The translations under genes were made by a program, and so were the position numbers. A DNA stretch of 64,000 nucleotides from Companilactobacillus baiquanensis. GTDB lineage: Bacteria; Bacillota; Bacilli; Lactobacillales; Lactobacillaceae. Position 1 is the first letter of the stretch; every line of letters starts with the position of its first letter. Below are positions 22,323 through 31,345 of the stretch, in pieces. The notes beneath the pieces are model-generated. The model had not been told where the DNA came from, did not search any database, and worked only from the letters and a program-made list of their open reading frames with translations. The stretch spans positions 1 to 64,000 of the forward strand of contig NZ_RHOQ01000006.1 in assembly GCF_003946605.1 (NCBI RefSeq), given 5' to 3'.

Positions 22323-22373
22323 AAAAAACCTAGCCCAGTAATCCAATTTTGGATTGCCGGGCTAGGTTTTTTT
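22323..22373 (+). terminator. Rho-independent terminator, family-1 core, long stem
   Basis: AAAACCTAGCCCAGTAATCC pairs with GGATTGCCGGGCTAGGTTTT, giving about 20 bp with one mismatch or wobble, followed by T. It ends the manO unit. The 218 nt that follow to 22591 contain no ORF or motif I can support, apart from AAACGCG near 22446 that faintly recalls the dispersed repeat. Confidence 0.9.
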
Positions 22374-22591
22374 GAGGTCAAAATTTTGACCATTTGGATT
22401 AAGAAGGGTGTAGGCTCAATTGCTTACATTCTTAGATTACTTTATGAAACGCGTTCCATAGCAAGAATTTTTTTTATAAATTAAAATCAAGCAATATTGA
22501 TTGATTTAAGATGAGATCTTATCTTTACGACTAACTTAGCACGTCATGGATAAATAACTCTTAGAGGACCGTTTTATAACAAATAAAGGGA

Positions 22592-23344
22592 TTAACTAAG
22601 TTTGAATGGCTGAGTGGTTTGAATTGGCTCATTGGTTTGAATATTCAAGAATGACATGATCACATCAGAATCGGTGTTATTTACTTTTACTAGGAGTGCT
22701 CCATCAAAGCTTTTTCCCGGTTGTACTTGATCTTTATTACTTGAATCAACAATACCTGAATAATCTCCTGTCGCTTGAGTAGCCGCTAATTGTTGGTCAT
22801 CTTGTTTTAAAATCATATATTTTGACTGAATCTGCGAAGGGTTTTGTGGAGATTGTGTTTTGTTAGTGTAATTGTAATTTATCATTAAGGCCGGATCACC
22901 ATTTGCATCCTTAACTAATTTAACGTCATTGGAAAGTTTGAAAGTGAACCAGTCGCTGTTATAGACGAGATCGTTGTAGCTGCCAGCATTCTTGATCGAT
23001 TTATCATCTGATCCGGCATTTGCTTTAGCATCATCTTTTTTTTCATCAGTCTTAGTTTCATCTTTGACCGATTGCGGAGTCTGTTCCTTGGATTTCTTTT
23101 CGGTTTTTTTCTTAGGCGTTACTTTTTTTAATTTGATGTCAGTTTTTTTACTGGAAGCTTTATGTTCAACTTTAGGAGCGTCATTAGATTTATTGTTAAA
23201 GAAATAAATCCCTCCGCCAATTAAACAAATAACTAGTAAAGAAATTATTGTGATGAAACTTTTCTTCTTGTAGAAAGGTCTCTTACGTTTACGAAATGCA
23301 CTCCGAGTCATGTTGGAATTGTTTTTTTGGTGACGTCTGTTCAT
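22592..23344 (-). CDS. Membrane-anchored DUF5067-like protein
   Basis: This 250-residue protein has a very basic N-terminus (to about residue 27), one transmembrane helix (about 30-50), a long Lys/Asp/Thr-rich disordered linker (about 52-118), and a C-terminal extracellular domain. That domain has WFTFKLSNDVKL, LMINYNYTNKTQSPQ and QPGKSFDGALLVK, matching the telokin-like DUF5067 fold of Lactobacillales. It should sit on the cell surface, but no function is established. The gene is single and divergent from the small protein at 23549. Confidence 0.75.
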   Translation of the reverse strand: MNRRHQKNNSNMTRSAFRKRKRPFYKKKSFITIISLLVICLIGGGIYFFNNKSNDAPKVEHKASSKKTDIKLKKVTPKKKTEKKSKEQTPQSVKDETKTDEKKDDAKANAGSDDKSIKNAGSYNDLVYNSDWFTFKLSNDVKLVKDANGDPALMINYNYTNKTQSPQNPSQIQSKYMILKQDDQQLAATQATGDYSGIVDSSNKDQVQPGKSFDGALLVKVNNTDSDVIMSFLNIQTNEPIQTTQPFKLS

Positions 23345-23469
23345 GGTTTAAACCCCCAAAGTATATACTCTTATAGTAACTTAATTGCCGACTAATATCA
23401 TAGTCATTTTCCCATAATTTTTTAACCAAAAGTAGAAAAATCTTTTTGAGAGAAAAAGAGTAAAAAGTA

Positions 23470-23498
23470 TTGAACACCCTCAAAAAAAATGGTATAAA
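23470..23498 (+). promoter_or_regulatory. Promoter of the small protein at 23549
   Basis: TTGAAC and TATAAA are exactly 17 bp apart, placing the transcription start about 45 nt before the ATG. Confidence 0.6.
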
Positions 23499-23548
23499 TA
23501 TCTGGTCGAAACATGTGGGGTTTCTATCAATATAAAAGGGGGTCAACA

Positions 23549-23764
23549 ATGATGTTGTTTTTTGGTAATCATGGCGACTATGAGGTCACTTGCAAGTTTT
23601 TAAATAAAGAAGGCCAGCGTATTGCTAAGAAGCGCGTCTGTCACAACGTTTCTAAGAAAGAAGCACGTGACGGTATGAGGGATTATATTACAAATAGATT
23701 CTCTGATACTATTGATGTAGCTCAGCCCATTAGAGTTATTGCTAAGCCAGCAGACTCTAAATAA
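23549..23764 (+). CDS. Small basic protein, unknown function
   Basis: This 71-residue protein starts MMLFFGNHGDYEVTCKF, is rich in Lys/Arg and has a beta-like N-terminal half followed by a helix (KKEARDGMRDYITNRF). I place the start at the ATG at 23549 because AAGGGGGT at 23536-23543 precedes it; an in-frame codon at 23513 lies upstream of that site. Its own promoter and terminator bracket it, so it is very likely expressed. I do not recognise the family; it may be lineage-specific. Confidence 0.7.
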   Translation: MMLFFGNHGDYEVTCKFLNKEGQRIAKKRVCHNVSKKEARDGMRDYITNRFSDTIDVAQPIRVIAKPADSK

Positions 23765-23786
23765 TACAGAAAAATAATATATACAT

Positions 23787-23810
23787 AAGTCGCCTAATGG
23801 CGACTTTTTT
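23787..23810 (+). terminator. Rho-independent terminator
   Basis: AAGTCGCC pairs with GGCGACTT around TAAT and is followed by T. Confidence 0.88.
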
Positions 23811-23888
23811 GTTTTCAATAATAAATGAAAATAACGATTGTGATAATATAGAGGAGTATCTTTTGAGAAAGTTGGTAACATCATAAAT

Positions 23889-24560
23889 ATGGTTAAATTA
23901 ATCATGGTAAGGCACGGCGAGAGTATTGCAAACGCTTTGAATCGTTACACGGGATGGAGCGATGTAAACCTTACTAAAATGGGAGAACAACAAGCACACC
24001 AAGCCGCTAAACAGTTAAAGGGTATGGAAATAGAACATGTTCATACTTCAGTGTTGAAGAGGGCAATATTGACGGCTTATTTAATTCAAGATGATTTAAA
24101 TATTAATTATGTGCCGATAACTAAGACTTGGCGTTTGAATGAGAGACATTATGGTGCATTGCGAGGACAAAATAAAGATAAAACTCGAACGGAATATGGA
24201 GTTGAACAGGTCAGATTGTGGCGCAGAAGTTATTACACTATGCCGCCTAAGTTATCAAAACCTGATGCAAATGTTGGTCCTTATAAGTATTTAGATCCAA
24301 AGGTAATGCCGCTGTCTGAGAGCCTTTTTCAGGCATACAATCGAATCATACCTTATTACATTGATTCAGTTGCTCCGCGCTTATTAGACGGTAAAAATCA
24401 ATTAATTGTGGCGCACGGAAGTACCATACGTGCACTGATAAAATATTTGGAAAGAATCAGTGACAAAGATATTGATGGTGTTGAAGTTGCTAATGGGAAA
24501 CCATTAATTTATGAACTAGATGATAAATTAGAAATTATTAAATCAAATCGTAATGAGTAA
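23889..24560 (+). CDS. gpmA: 2,3-bisphosphoglycerate-dependent phosphoglycerate mutase
   Basis: This 223-residue glycolytic enzyme interconverts 3- and 2-phosphoglycerate through a phosphohistidine. It has RHGES with the catalytic His near residue 9, [12 protein letters not shown], the [14 protein letters not shown] loop with catalytic Glu, RRSYYTMPP, and a second His in AHGSTIRAL. The last motif is usually HGNSLRAL, and the sequence is rather divergent, so it may be a paralogue and not the main glycolytic mutase. The ribosome site is weak (GAAAG). It is a single gene convergent with kup. Confidence 0.85.
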   Translation: MVKLIMVRHGESIANALNRYTGWSDVNLTKMGEQQAHQAAKQLKGMEIEHVHTSVLKRAILTAYLIQDDLNINYVPITKTWRLNERHYGALRGQNKDKTRTEYGVEQVRLWRRSYYTMPPKLSKPDANVGPYKYLDPKVMPLSESLFQAYNRIIPYYIDSVAPRLLDGKNQLIVAHGSTIRALIKYLERISDKDIDGVEVANGKPLIYELDDKLEIIKSNRNE

Positions 24561-24581
24561 TCTTTTGTATGAATGCATGAC

Positions 24582-24624
24582 AAAACGCCCAGTGATCCAT
24601 AATCGGATCGCTGGGCGTTTTTAT
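24582..24624. terminator. Bidirectional terminator, family-1 core variant
   Basis: AAAACGCCCAGTGATCC pairs with GGATCGCTGGGCGTTTT, with one G-U or C-A position, around six bases. The core is CAGTGATCC instead of CAGTAATCC. Confidence 0.88.
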
Positions 24625-24629
24625 GTACT

Positions 24630-26711
24630 TTATTCATCATCGTCATCGTCAATAGGTTGGTCAATAGGGATATCTCGTAATGCCGAGCTATCTTTTCTGA
24701 CTAAACGCAAACGATTCAATGATACTTTACCTAGAACTAATGGAACTCTTTCTTCCAATACGTCACTGTATGATAGTCCAAACCAGTTAGCAGGAGAAAT
24801 AAATTTTTGTAGTAACAATCTTAATCTAATAATACCTTTTTTAACGTTGCTGATCTTAGTGTCAGGGGAAAGAACTTCTTTGATAAGAACAAATGAGAAA
24901 TCACCCACTTGACGATCTGGGATAGTTGTATATTTTTGCGGCTGTGTTTTAATTTCACCACTAGCCATCAAATCTTGAACAACTTGCCTTAGATAGACAT
25001 TAACCTTTTGATCCACTCTAAAACCAAGATATAGTTGAACACTGACCATGTAATCAGTATCAAAAGTTTCAACGCTGTAAGCTGCTGTATACGGTTCATC
25101 AGTAACATTTACAGTTACAAACCAGTAGACCTCAGCACGTTTTGGACGTTTATCAAGGATCGAATAAAGAATGTTTTTCTTGATTCGATAACCGTCATGA
25201 ACTTTTGTTAAATATACTAAATTGGTTGTGTAGAGAGGATAACTTGGATCTTTTCTAAGATCGTTTAATTGATGTTTGAATGCTAATAATGATGCAAAGT
25301 GACTTCTAAAGGTATTGTCATCCATTAAACGGTCACCGTATCTCCAAATGAACATAACACTGATCAAAACAGCAGCGATGAACATTGTGATATAAGCTCC
25401 GTGTATGAACTTACTACTATTTGTTACAAAGAAGATACTTTCGATAACAAAGAAGAAGCCGATGATCAATGACGTAAACAATCTATTGAATCGTTTCATC
25501 AGTAACCATTGATGTAGCAATATCGTGGTCATTAACATTGTTATCGTAATTTCCAAACCATAAGCATTAGACATGTTTTCTGAATTTTGGAAGAAGATAA
25601 CGATAAATAGACAAACTACCCAAATAATTGAGTTGACAGTTGGAATATAAAGCTGTCCCTTAAAGTTAGTAGGGTAGTATGTTTTTAAACGTGGGAAGAT
25701 TCTTAACTTAATAGCTTCTGAGACCAAAGTATATGATCCTGAAATCAAAGCTTGTGATGCTATGATAGCAGCCATTGCTGATAAGAATATTCCAAAGACA
25801 CGTAAGTTTGCTGGCATTGATTGATAGAATGGATTCATTGAGTCCATTGCTTGCATAGCAGCATTATCTTTAACACGTAATAACCAAACCGCTTGTCCTA
25901 AATAACTTAATAGAAGACAAATTTTAACAAAAGGCCAACTAGTATAAATATTAGAACGACCCACATGTCCCATGTCTGAATACAGTGCTTCAGCACCAGT
26001 TGTAGCTAGGAAAATACTTCCTAATATAAAGACACCACGAATATTGATCGGGCTTCTCAATAGTTCAAAAGCATAATAAGGATTCAAAGCACGAATAATC
26101 GTCCAGTCAAATGAGATGTTGTACATCCCCATTAATCCTAAAAAGGCAAACCAAACTAGCATAATTGGTCCAAAAGCTCTACCGATCAACTGTGTTCCGA
26201 ATCGTTGGATAAAGAATAAAGTTGATAAGATGATCAAAGTTATAATAATAACTTGTGTTTGGTTATGGATCAGTATGTTGTTGTTAAAGGAAATCCCCTT
26301 TAAACCTTCGATAGCCGCTGTAACAGTAACAGCTGGTGTCATCATACCGTCGGCCAAGAAAGTTGCACCTCCGACCATAGCTGGAATGATCAGCCATTTG
26401 GCACGTTTTCTTACCAATGTATAGAGGGCAAAGATACCACCTTCACCACGGTTATCAGCACGTAAAGCAATCAAAACGTACTTGATCGTGGTAACTAATG
26501 TTAGTGTCCAAAAAATTAAGGAAACACTACCTAAAATAAAATTGGTGGACATTTTACTTAATCCACCATTCCCCACCATTAATGAGTGCATAACATATAG
26601 AGGCGAGGTTCCGATATCTCCGTATACAATTCCCAAAGCAATCAGAAATCCCGCTAAACTCATTTTTGAATGAGGATTATTTTTCAAAGAATTCAATTCA
26701 CGTTTTTCCAT
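24630..26711 (-). CDS. kup: KUP-family potassium uptake protein
   Basis: This 693-residue K+/H+ symporter has a short N-terminal tail, about 12 helices beginning with ALGIVYGDIGTSPLYV (the KUP signature), and a C-terminal cytosolic domain from about residue 460. I place the start at the ATG at 26711, where GGAGA lies upstream; an in-frame codon at 26768 would add 19 hydrophobic residues. The short acidic tail (IDDDDDE) is unusual. KUP transporters in lactic acid bacteria bind c-di-AMP, and darA, a c-di-AMP receptor gene, also lies in this window. Confidence 0.93.
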   Translation of the reverse strand: MEKRELNSLKNNPHSKMSLAGFLIALGIVYGDIGTSPLYVMHSLMVGNGGLSKMSTNFILGSVSLIFWTLTLVTTIKYVLIALRADNRGEGGIFALYTLVRKRAKWLIIPAMVGGATFLADGMMTPAVTVTAAIEGLKGISFNNNILIHNQTQVIIITLIILSTLFFIQRFGTQLIGRAFGPIMLVWFAFLGLMGMYNISFDWTIIRALNPYYAFELLRSPINIRGVFILGSIFLATTGAEALYSDMGHVGRSNIYTSWPFVKICLLLSYLGQAVWLLRVKDNAAMQAMDSMNPFYQSMPANLRVFGIFLSAMAAIIASQALISGSYTLVSEAIKLRIFPRLKTYYPTNFKGQLYIPTVNSIIWVVCLFIVIFFQNSENMSNAYGLEITITMLMTTILLHQWLLMKRFNRLFTSLIIGFFFVIESIFFVTNSSKFIHGAYITMFIAAVLISVMFIWRYGDRLMDDNTFRSHFASLLAFKHQLNDLRKDPSYPLYTTNLVYLTKVHDGYRIKKNILYSILDKRPKRAEVYWFVTVNVTDEPYTAAYSVETFDTDYMVSVQLYLGFRVDQKVNVYLRQVVQDLMASGEIKTQPQKYTTIPDRQVGDFSFVLIKEVLSPDTKISNVKKGIIRLRLLLQKFISPANWFGLSYSDVLEERVPLVLGKVSLNRLRLVRKDSSALRDIPIDQPIDDDDDE

Positions 26712-26745
26712 TATAAATAATCTCCAAATAAACAGTTCAAGCGTG

Positions 26746-26774
26746 ATTATAACATTAGAAAAGAGCACATGAAA
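26746..26774 (-). promoter_or_regulatory. Promoter of kup
   Basis: On the minus strand a perfect TATAAT (26746-26751) lies 17 bp after TTTCAT (26769-26774). The -35 is weak. Confidence 0.45.
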
Positions 26775-26834
26775 CCTTTTAATTTTGGTCTAGTTGTTAA
26801 GCGCTTTAGTGATGAGGATTACTGAAGTCTGGTA

Positions 26835-29258
26835 TTAATTTAGTTTGTGAAGTGGAATTGATAATTTGGCATTATTTAATTTAAAGCTATATTTCAATGC
26901 TTGATTGCCACGAACTGTCATTCCAAAATCAGTTGCATAAATAATCAGTCCTAATTGATGTCCCTCTAATAAATGATAAAAGTTAGGCTGTAATTCAACA
27001 CTTAAATCAATGAATTTATCAGGTGTTAATTCGTCAGTCTTGTAAGGATTTTGGCGGTTTTGTAGATTTATGTGTCCTTTAGTGATCATTTTAGAGTCGG
27101 TGACTTTACCTAATTCAAATTCTCTAAGGTCGTCTTTTCTCCAGTCAAAAGTTTCATCAATACCATTTGGAGTTAAAACAGAAGGCGATACGTTTAATCG
27201 TTTTGCTTTACCATAATCAACTAATTGGAAACTCAGCATACCGAGATCCTGATTAGAAGATACAGTTAAATCAAGTTTTGGAATACCGTCTAAAGTCAGG
27301 TCGTCTTCTAATTTATCAGTCTTAAATACTAAACGATTATCATTTAGTGGACCATCATCTTTTAGAAGATCAACTTGCCACTGGTCATTGTCTTTTGAGT
27401 AATCCCAATATTGATCATCTGGTAAAGAATCCTTAAATGAAACAGTCGTATCAGATGGTTTATCAGTTAATTTATCAGGTGCTAAATTAAAGATCTTTCT
27501 TTCATTTTCAGGATCGCTCCAATTATCAAAGGTGTTCCATGTTTCTGGTTTGACGTTATCTTGAATAACGACGTCAGGGATGATTTTTTCGGCTTGATTA
27601 TCAACATCTAATAATTCATGTGTTAGCCACAAATTGATCATATCGGTGTAGTCAATAGAGCGGAAGTTGTTGATATAAATATGTTGGCCTTGATGAAGTA
27701 TTGCTTTTTGGACGATATTATTATTTTTAATACCATTCCAAAGTCTTTCCACGTTTCTAGGTTTAACATTCCAGTCATTTAAACCGTGAACCATTAAGAC
27801 GTCAGCTTTAACATTTTTGAAATTCTTATGATAATTTCTAGCATCCCAGAACTTATTGTAGTCACCAGTATCACGATCTTCATCATGGTTGATTTCCATT
27901 AGTTTTTGATCCCAGTCTTCTTTAACACGATAAAAATCACCAGGGTTTAGGCGACGACTAAAAGTTTCTTCGGCTAGAACATCTGCGTCTTCACCAGGGA
28001 ATCCTCCAGCAGCAATAACTAATCCACCATCACGATAATAGTCATACCAACTTGAGATAGCAGCTTCAGTAACGATGGTCTTTAGTCCATCAACACCAGT
28101 AGTTGCAGCAGCAGTAGCTAGAGTTCCTAAGTAAGAGCGGCCAGTCATACCAATTGATTTGTTGGACCACCATGCTTTAATTTCAATATTATCGACCCGG
28201 TTTGTGAAGGCAACACGGTTACCAGCTAACCATTCGATAATAGCCGTAGTTGAAGTTGTTTCTTCAGGACCACCAGTTGTTCTCATTCCGTCAGAGTCGC
28301 TAGTACCAATTCCGGAAGCATAGACAACAGCAAAACCACGAGCTAAAAAGTAATCGTTTAAGCTGTAACAAAGATCTTTAATAAAGCCTTCTTCGGCTTC
28401 TGTTGCGTGACCGTTGATTTGACGTTTTTGAGGTAAATCTTCATCTGGAGTTTGATATTCAATATCTTCATATTTAGTATCGTTAGGTTCTTTATGACGA
28501 AGTGGAACATTGACGTTATGAGTCATTTCCAGACCAGTTTCATCGTTTGTACCTTGAAGATAAGGAGTAGCTGTATATAAGACTGGCACTTTGAGTCCGT
28601 TTTCAGTTTGAGCGGGGCGAATAATTTCAGCCTTTAGTAGATCAAGCTTACCATCATGATCAGTATCTTGAGAAGACTCGACATAAACAACTTCACGGAT
28701 CAATTTATGTGGGTCAAAGACGGGTAAGGTTTTACCGTTAAAAAGTAACTGTTTTGTTGTGTCTTTATAAAAAGGTACAAAATAACCTTGAGTTGCTAAT
28801 CTATCAATGAAAGCTTGACCATTCTTAGTGTGAGTGGCAAGTAGCCAGTACCAAGCTGAAATGATCTCATCGTGATCAAAATAGTCGGATTTATGATCCG
28901 CAATTTTTAGCTGGATCTTTTCCATAGCACTCAACGGATCAGCAAAATTGAAATCTACATCAGGGTTGAATTGTAAAAGTTGAAGAGAAATATTATAGAA
29001 GGCAAGTACAGATACTTTTTCGTTGTTATCCAAATAGTCGAAAGCATCTGAACTTTCTGTGGCTTGTAATGAATGTAATCTGTGAGCAAAAGCTTGATCT
29101 GATTTTATCTCGGGATAGCTAAGTTTAAGAAAGCTTTTTAAAAGTTTACTTGTACTAATTTCATCCTCATTAGTCTTGTTTAAAAACTTGATTTCTTTTA
29201 ATTCTTTAACTTGAGTTTCAAAATCAGTAGGGCGAATAGCAAATTGATTATTACGCAT
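26835..29258 (-). CDS. pepX: Xaa-Pro dipeptidyl-peptidase PepX
   Basis: This 807-residue cytosolic serine peptidase releases X-Pro dipeptides, a key step in the use of proline-rich peptides by lactic acid bacteria. The helical N-terminal domain spans about 1-150, the alpha/beta-hydrolase domain contains the nucleophile in GRSYLGT near Ser375, the charge relay includes [10 protein letters not shown] and GQHIYINN, and a jelly-roll C-terminal domain follows. Length is at the usual value of around 800. GGAGATG lies before the ATG. The gene appears monocistronic. Confidence 0.96.
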   Translation of the reverse strand: MRNNQFAIRPTDFETQVKELKEIKFLNKTNEDEISTSKLLKSFLKLSYPEIKSDQAFAHRLHSLQATESSDAFDYLDNNEKVSVLAFYNISLQLLQFNPDVDFNFADPLSAMEKIQLKIADHKSDYFDHDEIISAWYWLLATHTKNGQAFIDRLATQGYFVPFYKDTTKQLLFNGKTLPVFDPHKLIREVVYVESSQDTDHDGKLDLLKAEIIRPAQTENGLKVPVLYTATPYLQGTNDETGLEMTHNVNVPLRHKEPNDTKYEDIEYQTPDEDLPQKRQINGHATEAEEGFIKDLCYSLNDYFLARGFAVVYASGIGTSDSDGMRTTGGPEETTSTTAIIEWLAGNRVAFTNRVDNIEIKAWWSNKSIGMTGRSYLGTLATAAATTGVDGLKTIVTEAAISSWYDYYRDGGLVIAAGGFPGEDADVLAEETFSRRLNPGDFYRVKEDWDQKLMEINHDEDRDTGDYNKFWDARNYHKNFKNVKADVLMVHGLNDWNVKPRNVERLWNGIKNNNIVQKAILHQGQHIYINNFRSIDYTDMINLWLTHELLDVDNQAEKIIPDVVIQDNVKPETWNTFDNWSDPENERKIFNLAPDKLTDKPSDTTVSFKDSLPDDQYWDYSKDNDQWQVDLLKDDGPLNDNRLVFKTDKLEDDLTLDGIPKLDLTVSSNQDLGMLSFQLVDYGKAKRLNVSPSVLTPNGIDETFDWRKDDLREFELGKVTDSKMITKGHINLQNRQNPYKTDELTPDKFIDLSVELQPNFYHLLEGHQLGLIIYATDFGMTVRGNQALKYSFKLNNAKLSIPLHKLN

Positions 29259-29362
29259 AACAAAACATCTCCTTAATCTATTTATGACTCATATCCACAG
29301 TATAAAATAATTAATTCACAATTACTATTTGATTTAAGAAGTTGTCAAAATATGATTTACGT

Positions 29363-29788
29363 TTAATCTGATAATTGGGTGATGATCTTTGTTAATCCAC
29401 TTAGAACGATGGTTTTATTTTCCACACCGATTGCATCAATAATAATTTTTTCTGATTGATCAAAATAATTGTTGATCTGTTCGGAAAGTTTTTTTGCCTT
29501 AGGCGTTAATATGACCTTTTTTAATCGAGCATCGTTTCTAACGGAAAGACGGACGATCAGAGATTTTTCCTCCATCAATTTAAGAGCACTAGTAGCAGTA
29601 GCTCGTCTAATATTGAATTCTTTTTCAATGTCTTTTTGGAAGATATTCTGATTTTTTTCAAGCCTTGATAGATAATCAATAATACTTATTTGAACACTTG
29701 TTAACCCCAGTGTTTGGGCAAATTTGTCAGCATTTCTGTTTACGGAGTTGTTAGCTTGTTTAATTAAAGTACCAAATTTACGATTCAT
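29363..29788 (-). CDS. MarR-family transcriptional regulator
   Basis: This 141-residue winged-helix protein has the MarR layout: an N-terminal dimer helix, LTSVQISIIDYLSRL, a recognition helix near IRRATATSALKLMEEKSLI, and a wing with RNDARLKKVILTPKA. GAGGTGAT at 29794-29800 fits the ATG at 29788. It diverges from an MFS exporter, and three palindromes fill the shared intergenic region, so it probably represses both genes and is released by a toxic ligand exported by the transporter. Confidence 0.9.
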   Translation of the reverse strand: MNRKFGTLIKQANNSVNRNADKFAQTLGLTSVQISIIDYLSRLEKNQNIFQKDIEKEFNIRRATATSALKLMEEKSLIVRLSVRNDARLKKVILTPKAKKLSEQINNYFDQSEKIIIDAIGVENKTIVLSGLTKIITQLSD

Positions 29789-29802
29789 AAAAATCACCTC
29801 AA

Positions 29803-29818
29803 TGTTAGAATTCTAACA
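29803..29818. promoter_or_regulatory. MarR operator, regulator-proximal
   Basis: TGTTAGAATTCTAACA is a perfect 16-bp palindrome next to the ribosome site of the marR gene. Confidence 0.75.
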
Positions 29819-29825
29819 TATTTCT

Positions 29826-29840
29826 CTAGAAATATTCTAA
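29826..29840. promoter_or_regulatory. Partial MarR operator between the two main sites
   Basis: TAGAAATATTCTA is a palindrome with the same TAGAA/TTCTA arms but an AT-rich centre. It may be a weaker third site. Confidence 0.45.
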
Positions 29841-29862
29841 GCGTTTATGTTATAACAAAACA

Positions 29863-29882
29863 TGTTAGTTCGAATTCTAACA
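29863..29882. promoter_or_regulatory. MarR operator, transporter-proximal
   Basis: TGTTAG and CTAACA flank TTCGAATT, giving a near-perfect 20-bp inverted repeat ending just before the ribosome site of the MFS gene. The outer arms equal those of the operator at 29803. Confidence 0.7.
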
Positions 29883-29902
29883 ATTGATGAGGAGGAATAT
29901 TT

Positions 29903-31276
29903 TTGAATAAAAGTTTAAGTCCTAAATTGATCTTGTCGATCATTGCGACAGGATTATTGTCATTTAGCGGGGTGGTTGTGGAAACAGCAACCAATGTTAC
30001 ATTTCCAACTTTAATGAAGGAATTTAATGTAACGACTTCATCAGTTCAGTGGATGACGACTGGTTATTTATTGGTAGCCGCAATTATGATGCCTTTGTCG
30101 GCTTTTTTGAAAAATAGATTTACTTCTAAAATGCTTTTTACCTTTGCGGCTTCACTATTTGCAGTTGGGTTGATTGCGGATGCTTTGGCACCTGTTTTCT
30201 TGGTATTAGTTACTGGTCGAATTATTCAAGGTATCGGTGCCGGAATTGCTTTGCCATTGATGTTCAATATTATTTTGGAACAGGCACCTAGAGGTAAGAT
30301 TGGTTTCTTGATGGGTATCGGAACTTTGATAACCGCTGTGGCACCTGCCATTGGGCCAACATTTGGTGGAATTATTGTGGATGCCTTTGGATGGCGCAGT
30401 ATTTTTGGATCCTTGATCCCAGTCGTTATTATTGCGCTGTTAATTGGTGCTTATGCCATTCAGCAAAATAAAACACCAGTAAAGATACGTTTAGATTTTT
30501 TAAGTGTCTTCTATATAGCGATAACTTTTATAGGTTTAATTGTTGGTTTTAGTAATTTATCTAAAAATATAGGTGTATTTTTAATTGCTTTTATCCTAGG
30601 AATAATATTTTTAACTTTGTTTGTTAAACGTTCCAACAAGATCGAACAACCATTGCTAAATTTAAGAGTTTTTAAGAATAAATTATTCAGACAACATCTG
30701 GGAGCATTTTTCCTATTCCAAATGGGAGCTTTAGGGATGTCATTTATTTTGCCAAATTACATACAAATGGTAAATCATAAATCTGCTTTGATAGCTGGAT
30801 TAGTAGTTTTGCCAGGTGCCGCTATTGGGGCAATGTTTGCACCAATAAGTGGAAGTCTATTGGATAATTTTGGAGCCAGAAAGCCCATTATTTTTGGCTC
30901 TTGCTTGCAAGTAATAGCAATGATAATTTTTGCGATCACTGGTCAAAAGCTAGTCATCTGGACAATTTTGTGTCTTTACATTTTGTATATGGTCGGAGTA
31001 GGAACGAGTTTTGGTAATACAATGACCAATGGGATAAACCAATTACAAAATTCGGAAAGTGCCGACGGTAATGGCTTGTTCAATACAGTACAACAATTTG
31101 CTGGAGCGGTGGGTACCTCGATTGTCTCGGCAATTGTGGCTATTTCTCAATCTGCAGTCAATGATCTTAATTATTCTGCTAAAACCGCTGTTGGTTCACA
31201 ACATGGATTTTTATTCTTGTTAGTTCTGCTTGTATCTGGCGGAGTATTATTAAACAGTGCAACTAAGAAAAAATAA
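29903..31276 (+). CDS. MFS multidrug-type exporter (DHA2-like)
   Basis: This 457-residue transporter of 12-14 helices has the DHA2-family helix-1 segment with NVTFPTLMKEF, then SSVQWMTTGYLL, and the motif-C region GAGIALPLMFNIILEQAPRG (key Gly). It should export drugs or other toxic compounds by proton antiport; the substrate is unknown. The start is TTG at 29903 behind GAGGAGGAA. It forms a classic regulated efflux pair with the divergent MarR gene. Confidence 0.88.
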   Translation: MNKSLSPKLILSIIATGLLSFSGVVVETATNVTFPTLMKEFNVTTSSVQWMTTGYLLVAAIMMPLSAFLKNRFTSKMLFTFAASLFAVGLIADALAPVFLVLVTGRIIQGIGAGIALPLMFNIILEQAPRGKIGFLMGIGTLITAVAPAIGPTFGGIIVDAFGWRSIFGSLIPVVIIALLIGAYAIQQNKTPVKIRLDFLSVFYIAITFIGLIVGFSNLSKNIGVFLIAFILGIIFLTLFVKRSNKIEQPLLNLRVFKNKLFRQHLGAFFLFQMGALGMSFILPNYIQMVNHKSALIAGLVVLPGAAIGAMFAPISGSLLDNFGARKPIIFGSCLQVIAMIIFAITGQKLVIWTILCLYILYMVGVGTSFGNTMTNGINQLQNSESADGNGLFNTVQQFAGAVGTSIVSAIVAISQSAVNDLNYSAKTAVGSQHGFLFLLVLLVSGGVLLNSATKKK

Positions 31277-31288
31277 AGTAAGTGTAAA

Positions 31289-31345
31289 AAAATCCCTAGA
31301 TATTAAAGATTTTATAGCAAATCTTAATATCTAGGGATTTTATTT
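31289..31345. terminator. Bidirectional terminator with a long stem
   Basis: Arms of about 23 bp beginning AAAATCCCTAGATATTAAAG pair with one bulge and are flanked by A and T runs. It separates the convergent exporter and pepC. Confidence 0.9.

Noticed and set aside
22374..22591. Third full copy of the dispersed repeat near 22440
   Set aside because: Only a short AAACGCG segment with weak flanking similarity is present; no matching hairpin forms.
26799..26812. cre upstream of kup
   Set aside because: The TAAGCGCTTTA core is present, but four of the fixed cre positions do not match.
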